A stretch of 64,000 nucleotides of DNA from Piper betle (Eukaryota > Streptophyta > Magnoliopsida > Piperales > Piperaceae). Each line of letters starts with the position of its first letter. Position 1 is the first letter of the stretch. The stretch covers positions 186,001 to 250,000 of the forward strand of contig JAURVB010013889.1 in assembly GCA_033002965.1 (NCBI GenBank), read 5' to 3'. This document shows positions 23,242 through 34,329 of the stretch, piece by piece. The notes under the pieces were generated by a model. It saw only the letters and a program-made list of their open reading frames with translations, made no database searches and was not told the origin of the DNA. Both the position numbers and the translations under genes were made by a program.

Positions 23242-26200
23242 TCGCGAATATGCGTAAAAAACTTGCCGACGTACGTGGGGGAGGGTCGGCTGAAGGATTT
23301 CTTCTCGAGGAGAAGGGGAGATAACTGATGCCAAAATCAAGTGGACGAAGTAAATGTGACCTGCTTCTGTGTTTTACTAATTGTCTTATGATAGATGACT
23401 AATGCAGATGGTTGGGCTCTGGTGTTGGTGCAGGGATGGGAAAAGTAGGCAGTTCGCATTCACTGGGTTTCGCACGGAGGCAGAAGCAGAAGAGGCTATT
23501 GGATTCTTCAATGATTCGTACCTTGATACTAGCAGGATCAGAGTGTGAGGTGTGAAATCTAATTTGGTTATTTTTTGTGTTCAATGAATTGCTGACACTT
23601 TACATGATTAAAAGTGGTGATGAATTCTGATTCTGGGTATGTATTTCTCTATGGCTCTGTATTTATCATGTCCTGTGTTTCTGGTCTTACTATAGTACAC
23701 GATCTGTACATTGTGTTGTTCAGTATTGATGTATTTTATTGCTGGTTTCTGCACACTAACAATCATCTATATTAACAGCCAGTCCCATTTTTGTGTAAGT
23801 TTTAACTGAATGTAATGGCTTTCAATTCTGTTTTAGCGTCTTACTTCTTATAATATCCTCCATTTGATGTATAAGCATGAGCAACGTCATGTGATCGTTG
23901 GTTTCGTTCAGACTGCACATAAAGTGGGGGATCCAAATATTCCACGTCCATGGAGCCGGTATTCTGCAAAGAAAGAAAGCCTTCACAATGATGAAAGCCT
24001 TCCAAGTATTCTACGTCCATGGAGGAATTTCTACGACTCATGCAACCGAGAATTAAATCAAAGCTGTGGGCAAACGATACAACTGAGGCTCCTGCAGATA
24101 CTAAATCATCAGAAGGAAATGTAAGACAAGCTCAGGGAAGAAATGGCAGTAAAGGTGAAATAGGAGCAACAGATTTTTCAAGCCCTACTCATGACTCGTC
24201 GAAAGAAGTTACAGCAAATAAAGACACAGTGGAACTTGCTCGCAATGAACTTCTAAGTAATGCAGATTAATTTAGAAATAAAGTGAAAAAAATTGGTCTG
24301 ATGATGACAAAGATGTAAGTCAAACATAAATATATTTACAATAAACAAATCATACCTCAAATTTTTTTAATTAGTCTTTTGAGATTTCTTCAGTTCAAAG
24401 GTGATAGCAGATAGAAATATAAAAAATGCTTAACTTCTCTTATTAAAAGTTACATGAATAACCACCGTACCCTAAGGTAGATATATTTAATTATACCACT
24501 AATTAATATATTAGGATTATAATATATAAATTATATATATAATGAGCATTACATAAAGTTAATATAAAATTCCAATAGAAGACTCATCCGGTGGACATGA
24601 GGATGAAGATGAGAGTTCTAAAGTTGATAAAGGAGAAGGCTGTGAAAAAGTTGAAGATACGAGTCATGAGAATTTACCAACTGTAATCAGAGATGATGTG
24701 AATGACGCAGTTGATAAAGATGCCAAACATGAGCTGGCTCTTCAGACTGGTCGCCTTTTTGTACGGAATCTTTCTTACACTGCAACGTATGTTAATCTTA
24801 TATATATATATAGTATATATGTATGTATGTATATATATTGTTTTGAGAATGATATTTGACTCACACATGAAATCATTTACATATATTCATGAGATGAACT
24901 TTTAAATTTTTGATATTTACTATGGTACCTCTTAATATTTTTGTTCATTTCAGGGCAGAAGACCTTGAAGAACTTTTCAACAAATATGGTAATGTGTCAC
25001 AAGTTCATCTCGTTGTTGATAAACATACAAACCGATCGAAGGGAATTGCATATGTTCTCTATACAGCTCCAGAATGTGCAGTTAGATAAAATCTGACTCA
25101 CATGATGATTCGCGAAAGTTGTTGGTGTTAGTAGATGCATTTCTTTGAGCTTGATGCACTTTATCTTATTTCTCATTTTATTTGACTCTGAGTTATGGTT
25201 GGGCTTTTTTCCATAAGGAATTCAAAATGTTTTGATATGCAGGATACAACTTTAAGTATTTAGGTCAATAGTTGCTGCTGTTCTCCTTTGTTTGGTTGCA
25301 TGGTACTTTCATTCATGTTGGATATGGGTTTTTCTCACATGTATTCAGTTCTTCTCTGACTCCTAAATCTGATTAATTTTGATTCATGGAAATTTGTTTA
25401 CGAAATGATTTTGAGTTGAGTATACACAATATATGCTAACATCCTGAGCATTTCTCTGAGAAGCTTTTTTTTTCACCCTTGGTATTTTTAAGGAATGCTG
25501 TGATAGGGAGTTCAATTTTATACAGGGCGTCAGAAGATATTGGCAATTCAATCTTTCCAGGAGGGCTGCTACATGTAATGCCCGAAAACAACGTCCCGAA
25601 AAGAAGAGTAAGATTTGTATTTTGTCAACGCATCTTTTTCAACTTTAGTTATGAATATTCTCGTTAGACGGGGGTCTTTCCTTAGGCATCATCCATTTGC
25701 CGGTGAAGCTGCAAAAACCTTCAAGGAACAAAGACTAGAGAAACGGAAGGCCTCTGAAGCCGGTGGGGATATACGGGCGTGGAACTCTTTCTTTATGCAC
25801 TCCGATACGGTATCTAAATAGGGGAATTCTCAAGGTTTTTTATTCACTACCGCGTAGTTACTCATGTTAGCATTTTCAATGGCTTTTTTCCGTGTGGTTA
25901 TTGAACAAGTTGCAGAAAACATTGCTAGAAGGTTTGGTGCAAGTAAAAGTAAGTTACTTGACCGAGAAGCAGATGATCTTGCTGTGCGTATTGCTTTGGG
26001 AGAAACTCAGAGTGATTGCAGAGACAAAGAAAGCCCAGGAAAATTCTGGAGTGAATGTCAAAGCTTTGGAAGAACTGGCCTCCGGAAAAGCTGGTGATGT
26101 CAAAAGAAGTAACCATGTGATATTGGTTAAAAATCTTCCATACAGTTCTTCTGAGGAAGAACTTGTAAGCATGTTTAGCAAGTTCGGAAGTCTAGATAAA

Positions 26201-27921
26201 GTTATTCTTCCTCCAACCAAGGCATTGGCTCTGGTAAACATGCATTACCTTGTAATCTGAAATCACTGTCAGTATTCACGTTTTGTATTGTTGCTAGTGG
26301 TTGGTACTTTATATTTATAAAATGTAGCATACTGGGCATAAAGAAACTCATGCAGTAATTGCGAACATCTGCATACATGTGAAAAATTCCAAAAAATATC
26401 AAATATAATGAAGGCAGTTTTATTTATAAGCCTTTCTGCTCTTAAAAGCTCCTTTCTTTCTTACTCTTAGATAATTTTCTTGGAGGTTTCCGAAGCTCGT
26501 GCAGCATTGAAAGGCTTCGCATATAAACGTTACAAGTAAGTTTTTGCATTTCATTTTTGTACATGCTATTTGTCAAGGCTTTAATGTCATAAGACATTCA
26601 TTAGTACTATTTTTTAGATTTAGTCAATGTCAGGAAGAATTAACCATGTCAAGGTAATACCAAAAAGTTTATTTCAAGCTTTTTACGTGTAGCATTTTAA
26701 TTGTAAGTGAAGAGCTGTGAATGTGTGTTTGTTTTCTGAGCTCTTCAGATGTTAAAACTGTTTCTTGACAGAGATACTCCATAATACTTAGAATGGAGTC
26801 TTGATAATAATCTTTTGCCAAGTTCAAAAGTGGAGGTGGATGGACAGATGAATTTGGCAGTTGGTGAGAAAGATGCGAAAAAAGTGTCTCTGGAGCAAAC
26901 AGACTTTTTGTTCAATCATGTGTAATCTCTATTGCAGTCAAGATCAGTGATTGTTAAGAATCTCAATTTTAAGACAACTGGTGAAGCTTTAAAAAAGCAT
27001 ATTGCTGAAAATATGAAAGAGGGGAAAATTCAAAGTGTTAAGGTAGCTCTCATAACTTTTTAGTTGAACAAGCTGTTGTCCTAAGATACATAACTTTTTT
27101 CTTTATTGTATTCAGATTAAAAAGCACTTGAAGAATGGGAAGAATCTCTCTATGGGATTTGGATTTATTGAATTTGATTCATTAGAAACAGCAACAATGG
27201 TGTGCAAGTATCTGCAGGTATTTCCCGTCTTGAAGAGCATGTCGTCTTTTATTTTACTACAGCTTGCATGATTAGCATTATTTTAAATTACAGGGAACTG
27301 TTTTACAAGGACATGCTCTTATCTTGCAACTTTGTCGAGCCAAAAATGATGAGGAGGGAGTGAGAAAAGTGAATAAGGTTGAACTGTTGACAAAGCTGAT
27401 GGTAAGAAACGTAGCTTTTGAGGCTACTGAAAAAGATCTTAGGCAGTTATTCAGTCCATTCGGTCAGGTATTCATTATTGTGCTTCAATTTTTTCCCCTT
27501 TCTATGTTACTCAAGAGAGGGGCTGTATCATTGCACTACGGATAAATTTGTGTTTCCATCTATCAGATCAAGAGGTTGCGGGTGCCAAAGAAGGTTGGTG
27601 GTCATAGGGGTTTTGCCTTCGTGGAATTTGTCACAAAGCAAGAAGCACAAAATGCACTCCAATCACCATGAAATACTCATCTTCATGTTTGAGAACCACT
27701 TGCTTTCTCAGATGCATCTTGAAAGCAATTAACATGTCGATGCAAGGATCAAGAGTAATGATTATTATACTCTTCTTCAGGTCATAGAGAAAGCCAACGA
27801 GGGTGAGACCCTTGAAGAATTACGTGTCCGCACAGCTGCTCAATTTACCGATGAGCAGACTGCGTTCCAAAACACTACAAAACTATCTAAGAAACGGAAA
27901 GTCATGCCCGACGTCGATTAA
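23242..27921 (+). pseudogene. MRD1/RBM19-like multiple-RRM pre-rRNA processing protein, decayed copy
   Basis: About 15 exons encode five RRM domains in family order. RRM1 (CVKNLPTYVGEGRLKDFF) is near 23242-23549 and RRM2 (GRLFVRNLSYTATAEDLEEL) at 24579-25607. RRM3 (VILVKNLPYSSSEEELVSMF) is at 25910-26535, RRM4 (SVIVKNLNFKTTGEALKKH) at 26938-27217 and RRM5 (LMVRNVAFEATEKDLRQLF) at 27294-27730. The tail TAAQFTDEQ..KLSKKRK ends at 27921. The family binds pre-rRNA in the nucleolus and is needed for 18S rRNA maturation. Lesions: no ATG where the family starts (AGG at 23239); frameshifts near 23311, 23541, 24000 and 26011; TAA at 26782-26784 where Leu is expected; TGA at 27669-27671; AT instead of a GT donor at 25086; and an intron reduced to 18 nt at 26920-26937. 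Since the family is essential elsewhere, this is probably a dead duplicate. Confidence 0.83.
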
Positions 27922-28273
27922 GGCAATGCAAATACTGAAGTTTGAGAGGATCAAAGGGCCCTTAAGCTCTTGTGTTGTATAAAATTATCTGTTAGCACCA
28001 TCTCAATTTTGCTCCACGGGAGTTCATGCATTGTATATTTGCAAATAACTCGAGGAAAAGAACTTGCGAAATGCCTTGATGTTCTTTAATTTTTCTTCAT
28101 TTTTTTCTCAGAATAATCATACAAAATTACAGCGATTCTTCAAGCTTCCTCTCTGATCAAATACCCATGAGGTCGCATAATAACTTGAACAAAAAAGAAA
28201 GTTGCATTACAAGGTTCCCAATAAGTCTGGCGAGATTCACATAAAAACTAATGGTGTATAAGCTGTTAGGCTA
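27922..28273. other. Convergent intergenic spacer
   Basis: About 350 bases between the 3' ends of the RRM gene and the PPR gene. Nothing beyond likely 3' UTR sequence is seen. Confidence 0.5.
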
Positions 28274-30258
28274 TCACCAGTAATCTCTACAAGAACAAGC
28301 TCCATCCTTGAAGTGGTGAAACCGTTTTAAATCCCTGACTATGATTTCCCGGGCATAAATCTTGGATATAAACTTAGTTGCAGAATGACAATCACCGCAA
28401 ATTCGAAGGTTCTTCGTCACTCGAAGAACTGTACCAGGATCAGTGGTTAGCAGTCCAAATGCAATGGCCAGCTTCTCGCTATGCGTATTCAGATTCTGCT
28501 CTTTTTCTTCTTCACTCACATCATGCAATGCAAAGCTTGTGTCTGGTACATAACCTGCCTCTTTGATCTTACTTGGTAATTCTTCTAACAATGAATAGAT
28601 CTCCCTTGCCAGTGGGTGAGACTTATCTCCTCCCATGAACACATGGGATTTACCATTAGCTTCAATCCAGCTGCAACCTGGTTTCTTCCTCAACCCTAGT
28701 TTCTTCACCGTAATTCTCAAGCTGTCCACCTGATCCCACTTCCCAACATCAGCATACATGTTTGATAAGAGAACATAATTCCCCGTGCCATCAGGCTCCA
28801 ACTCAAACAAATTCTTGGCAGCTAACTCACCAATTTCCATGTTCTTGTGAGTCCTACAAGCTGATAGCAATGCACCCCAAATGCTGGCACTTGGTCGAAT
28901 TTCCATCTGTTCTATGAGTTCCTTCGCTTCAATTAAACGCCCAGCCCGCCCTAGAAGATCGACTACACACGCATAATGCTCCACTCGCGGAGGAAAGCTG
29001 CAGTCACTTCTCATCTGCTCAAAGAACTTCAATCCTTGATCAACCAGGCCAGAATGACTACAGGCAGACAACAACCCCATAAAAGAGACACCATCTGGTT
29101 TAACTCCAGCTCTCACCATGTCCTCAAAGGTGGCCAAGGTTTCCATTCCCAGCCCATGAGATGCATATGCAGTGATCATAGTGTTCCAAGCAACCACACC
29201 CTTATCAACATCAGGTATTCGATCAAAACACCACCGCGCATCGTCAAGGTTCCCGCATTTCGCATACATCCCAGCCAGTGCAGTTTGTACCGACGAATTC
29301 CCTTCCAGGCCAATACTATTTGCATAACGATGTATCTGCATTCCTTGCTCGAAACGCTCCCAAATTCGCACAAGCTGGAAGCACACTCATCACCGTCACC
29401 CAATTCGGCTTGACGTCCAAATCCTGTCTCATCATCTCCTGAAACAATCCCAATGCCCTACTGCTAAGTCCATTTTGCGTGTACCCGGAGATCATGGCCG
29501 TCCAAGATATGACATTCCGACACAAACACCGATCGAAAAGCTCCTCCGCGAGCTCCACGCTCACCAAACTTCATGTGCCCGGCAATCAAAGCATTCCACG
29601 ACGACACATCTCTGACCAACATTACATCGAACAACCGGCGTGCATCCCCCATTTCCCCGCATTTGACATACATGTCAATCAACGAAGTGGCAACATACAA
29701 ATCCGTCTCCATCCCAACCACCAAACCCTGCGAATGCACGCACCGACCCACACACACGTTCAACAACTCGGCGCAGGCCTTGAGAACGAACGGGAAAGTG
29801 AAATTGTCTGGCGCGGATCCCCGAACCCGCATTCGAAAGTAGGCGTCGACCACATCACCCGGGCACCCGAACCGAGCATACCCGCGGATAATGGCGTTGT
29901 AAGAGAGAGTGTTTGGTTGGGGGATTTCGTCGAACACGTTGCGGGCGGACGCGAGGTCGCCGGAGCTAGCGTACATTGCGGCGATTCGGGCACCGGCGGA
30001 GGCGTCGGGCAGGAGGCCGCGTAGGGCGAGGTGGGCGTGGATCTGGCGGCCGAGGCGGGGGGCACCGGCGCCGGTGAGCAGCTGGAAAAGCGGGGAGTAG
30101 GAGGGGAGGCGCGGGTAGGGGTCGGATTTGAGGGCGGACAAGAGAAGGCGGAGGTTCGACTCGGTCTTCTCCAGGTGGGTTCTCGCCGGCGCCGGCCATG
30201 TCGTCGGCGGCGGCGGCGGCGGTGGTGGCGGGGCTACATGGTGAGGACGAAGGGGCAT
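28274..30258 (-). CDS. DYW-class pentatricopeptide repeat protein (organelle RNA editing type), two frame breaks
   Basis: An intronless minus-strand gene of 1985 nt. From the ATG at 30258 it encodes a Pro-rich, transit-peptide-like N-terminus, then PLS-type repeats (GLLPDASAGARIAAMYASSG, PNTLSYNAIIRGYARFG, TDLYVATSLIDMYVKCG, RNVISWTAMISGYTQNG, VVAWNTMITAYASHG). The E/E+ region follows (KPGCSWIEANGKSHVF), then a DYW deaminase domain with the zinc ligands HSEK and CGDCH, ending in CSCRDYW. DYW proteins edit specific C residues in chloroplast or mitochondrial RNA. Two extra bases break the frame, near 29561-29570 (HMKFG to SVELAEELFD) and near 29351 (CANLGAF to EQGMQIHRYA). Omitting them gives 660 residues. 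All motifs are otherwise intact, which favours consensus error over decay. Confidence 0.88.
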
Positions 30259-31011
30259 GTCTCAGGTGGGCCGCGAGGGCAGGTTGGGCCCATTTTGTTG
30301 GAATTAAATGGGCCATACAATTATTGTTTTTATTTAATACTTACACAATATAAATGAAATCTGTTAGCCTAATTTGGCTTCGAATTATGTGAGAAATTTA
30401 CGAAAAAAGGGTGTTCTAATTTAAATGTCAGGAGACTATTATCTATATTCGCAATTTTAGGGTAATAAATTTAATCCTCAATTTTGGTTTGTTTTTTGAT
30501 CCCACTATTAAAAATCAATTTGATCCAAAATTGAGGGTAAATACATTATATTAATGTATAAATAAATAATCCCTCGTTCCTAACACTCGTGATTGCAAGA
30601 GCAATAACAAAAACAAACGAGCTTTTATTCACCACAAGAAACTTGCATGGACCATATAATAATGAAGGCCTGCTTGCTTCCATGAATCAAACTTTGTTAT
30701 TTTAGCTTAGCAATTAATCCCACGAGGTTTTGGTCATGTATATGTATGTATTACTAGAGTGATCCCATGCAATGGAAATCTTGCAAGCCAACGTTGACAA
30801 CTCCCTCTTTCTTACGCTTTCTTTCTCCGCCTTCTTTCTCCTGTAAATCAAGCCAACATTGCCAACTCCCAATGGGTAGGCTTAGATGACAAGTATTTTT
30901 CTCTTATTACTTACCAACCATATCTAGTTGTACACTTAATGTCCACAAATAATTAAGCTTTGCTTGTATTCAAACATTTTGGAATTGGGTCACTTTATAA
31001 TGTGCAACATG

Positions 31012-31049
<38 letters not shown>

Positions 31050-31373
31050 GCTGCAATTTGAGGGTTCTGGTCCATTGTAATTAGTTTAAAAGGAGGCCTC
31101 CAAGGAGAGAGTGATGAGAGAGAGAGGGTGCTCTAGAAGTAAAAGTTTTGGTTGCATGGTCTATGCCATACTCTCTTGTACACGCATCTTTCATCTATAG
31201 TACTACCCAGTGTCTTCCATGTATCTATCTCTCTCTGGATTCTGAAACCTCCCCTAATACGTTGTTAGAAATGCAATGCTCGATTAACGCTAGTCAAGGA
31301 CAACACAAAGAAGTCAATAAATGCAGCCGTTTCAACTATTGAAGAGAGGTGGCTGGTTGTGTTGGAGAGGGAA
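30259..31373. promoter_or_regulatory. Divergent promoter region of PPR and MYB genes
   Basis: About 1.1 kb of AT-rich DNA between divergent genes. A (TA)n tract lies at 31016-31046, a (GA)n run at about 31114-31127, and an open pyrimidine-rich leader with short upstream reading frames before the MYB ATG. No coding exon was recognised. Confidence 0.45.
31016..31046. repeat. (TA)n microsatellite, MYB promoter
   Basis: About 31 bases of alternating AT, some 330 bases upstream of the MYB start codon. Confidence 0.95.
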
Positions 31374-32798
31374 ATGGGCCATCACTGCTGCGGCAAGCAG
31401 AAGGTGAAGAGAGGCCTCTGGTCACCCGAGGAAGATGAGAAGCTTGTCAAATACATCACCACTCACGGCCATGGATGTTGGAGCTCTGTCCCAAAAAATG
31501 CAGGTCAGATACATACATGGGTATTCCTTCTTTATGTTTTTCAGCTTGTCCTACAGCTTCTTCTCCCCGGCCTTTGGTTATGCTTAACTACTCTTTTGGA
31601 AGATTTATGTATGCGTAAGGGGAATGCTTGGAGTTTAAATTAGTTCATGTATTTATATATGATCAGGTCTGCAAAGATGTGGAAAGAGCTGCAGATTGAG
31701 ATGGATAAACTACTTGAGACCTGACTTGAAGAAAGGTTCTTTCTCTGCACAGGAGGAGAGGACCATCATAGATGTCCACAGAATTCTTGGCAACAGGCAT
31801 GCAATTGAAAACTAAAAATTAAATGCTTCTGTTCATTACATATCTATCTTAGCTATATAAATATAGAACACAAACATGCAAACCTTTTTTTATATTTTTT
31901 TCTGCTCTTGTTCATCACCATTAATATCCTTCAGATAGTCCTTCTCAACCATTCTAGTCTCCATCAAGATCTTCTCACAAATCTGGGAATATTTATTGAT
32001 TACAGATGGGCTCAGATAGCCAAACACCTTCCAGGTAGAACAGACAATGAGGTGAAGAACTTTTGGAACTCATGCATCAAGAAGAAGTTGGTTGCATATG
32101 GGCAAGATCCCAAGACCCACAACCTGCTACCGTCCAATTCAACAATCAGTGCATGCATTCCTCCTCGCTCACAGCAACAGTCAAATGGTACATTCACCAT
32201 TAATTCCCCCATGAAGATGAGAGAAGCAAAGGTTATAACAGATCACCATCATCATCACCAGCTCCCTGTTCAATCTGCCCCACACGTTCTGACTCTTCCC
32301 CCAGCTCCACAACCTCTCCTAACAGCTTGCAATCCTTCATAGGCTTCAATAATAACTCAAGAAGCCATGCCCACCGTGTCCACAAGCTTCCCATTTGGCA
32401 ATGGTACAAGGAAAAATTATCAAGGCCCGCATGTTGATCCAGTGAACTCTTTCCCCGCCTCTAATTCTTCCAATACAAACGCACTCTTTTATAGTAGTGT
32501 TTCTTCTTCCTTCCACTCATCAATGGGGTGTGGTTTCATGGAAGAGAAATACCCTTGGGATGGGAACAATATTGAAGCAGCTGCTCCCAGGAATGAAATC
32601 CTGATCACTACTCATGATCATAACAAAGATGATAACATCAATAGAAGATTAACAAGTGAAGAAGCTACTACCAAGGGGCAAGAAATTTTGGGAACCCATT
32701 CAAACTTTGGTCTTGGGTTCATAGAGTCCACATTGGTGGCTGCAGGAGATATGTACTGCAATGCCATTTCCATGGATCAGTTAGCATGGGATTACTGA
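31374..32798 (+). CDS. R2R3-MYB transcription factor with an internal in-frame TAG
   Basis: Three exons: 31374-31503, 31667-31796 and 32006-32798. The R2 repeat reads [21 protein letters not shown]3 continues through [19 protein letters not shown] and [20 protein letters not shown] to [10 protein letters not shown]. Intron positions match the standard R2R3-MYB pattern. The N-terminal [15 protein letters not shown] resembles the MYB61/MYB86/MYB26 type, regulators of secondary walls and related traits; that placement is by eye. Intron 2 has a GC donor (31797-31798). An in-frame TAG at 32340-32342 follows CNPS after 198 codons, yet the same frame stays open for a further 152 codons to the TGA at 32796-32798. 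That stretch is Ser/Asn-rich and ends in MDQLAWDY, a plausible MYB C-terminus. A compensating double frameshift (alternative frame [12 protein letters not shown]) could also explain the TAG. Confidence 0.87.
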
Positions 32799-34329
32799 AG
32801 TTCTGAACTTTTTCAACAGCCTTCTTGCCCATTTACTCAATTGGAATTGAATCATGATCAGATTTAAGCATGGATCAGATCATCTTGTGTATTGGATAAA
32901 TGGGTTGATCATCGATAGTTGCATGATTAATGTGGAACAAAATTAATATTATGCGTCGATAAATCAAATGAGCATAGTGCATCCCTATACAATGTCAATG
33001 CTTCGTGTGCAAGCAGATAGAAGAAGGCGTGATATTAGATATACTCCCTACCATCATGCAGATTATGCTGGTGTATATAGTAAGTACAATATTATTATGC
33101 TTATAAGCACTGGTGTCTAGCTAATTGATTTAATGGGGCCAAAATGGTAGTAAAAATCTTAGATGAGGGTTACAAGAGTAGGTGAGTTAACTAGTTTTGC
33201 ACCCCATGCGTGATTAAGCTTGGTGGTGTGATCGCATGAGATCATTTTTTATTTGGGGTCATTAGTAATTTAGTAGCAGCTTATTTTTCTTCTTGTGCTC
33301 GGCAATGCTAATGTTATTATAAAAGCTAAATGATGAGCTTGATAAATGGGCCAAGGCCCAATGGGGACGTTTCTTTGGTGAGAGCCCATTGCGTTTAGAG
33401 TGTAGTGGGCCTTGATCAAACTTTTCTTTTTAATTTTAAAGAAATTAAGATTAATTATAAAATCATTTATTAGATAAGATGACTAAACACCATTGGGGGT
33501 AAATTCAACAAAACTAGGGGTTTAGGTCGTCCATAGCACTTTTCTCTTTTAATATTTTTTTATAAAGCAACATCTTTCTTTTTGCTTTTTTTATAAATTA
33601 ACTCCACTTGTTCATCCAACTTTCATTACTATTTTATTAACGTTATTTTTACTATCATTTTTTATAAATTTTTATTTTTATTTTTATTAAGGCCGTATAT
33701 AACTACTAGACAGGTAGAAGAGATGAAAAAAATTCCATTACTAATTATTATAAAGTTTCGTATTATTATCTCGTACACTATTTAAATTCCTTGATAATTT
33801 TTTTATTGCGTAAGACATTAAATTGAGATTTATATCTTTCAAAATTTAATAGCTGTTAGGAATTTTTACCTGACTAATAAACTCAAAGTAATAGATGTAC
33901 CCATCTCGGTGACAAAAATTACCATTTATTTTAACTATTATTTTCCTTATATCATACAAATATTTATCAAGTGAAAAAATATTCATCAAGTGGAAAAAAA
34001 GTCAACTAGACTTATGGCGTTGATTACAAGTAATACAAAGTTAAGTTAAATGTTGCCAAACTACATTATAAATAAATTTTAAATTTATAACGAGATAAAT
34101 GGTAATAATTTAATATTTTATATGTTATTTTATTTTTTATTTTAATGAGAGTTATGTGTGGATAACGTCAACGGATCCAAAGCGTTCTTCTTCACAGATC
34201 GCACTAATAGTTGTCGGCCGTGGAGAATCCAAGGATCCACTAGCCGAGCAGATTCCGGCGACTTCTACGGGCGGGAGCTCAGAAAGCTTCGCCTTTTCCG
34301 ACCCCCACACTCGCCGGAGTACGTCCGAC
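32799..34329. other. Intergenic region and RGLG 5' region
   Basis: MYB 3' UTR, AT-rich intergenic DNA and the upstream part of RGLG exon 1. From about 34156 the RGLG frame is already open and GC-rich, but has no ATG before 34330. Nothing else is recognised. Confidence 0.45.

Noticed and set aside
25086..25525. Possible AT-AC (U12-type) intron in the RRM gene
   Set aside because: The donor ATAAAATCTG lacks the ATATCCTT consensus and the acceptor is AG, so a mutated GT donor is the simpler reading.
23242..27921. Reading the RRM fragments as two or three separate short genes
   Set aside because: The five RRMs are in family order and colinear with one MRD1/RBM19-type protein. The gaps are explained by frameshifts and stops.
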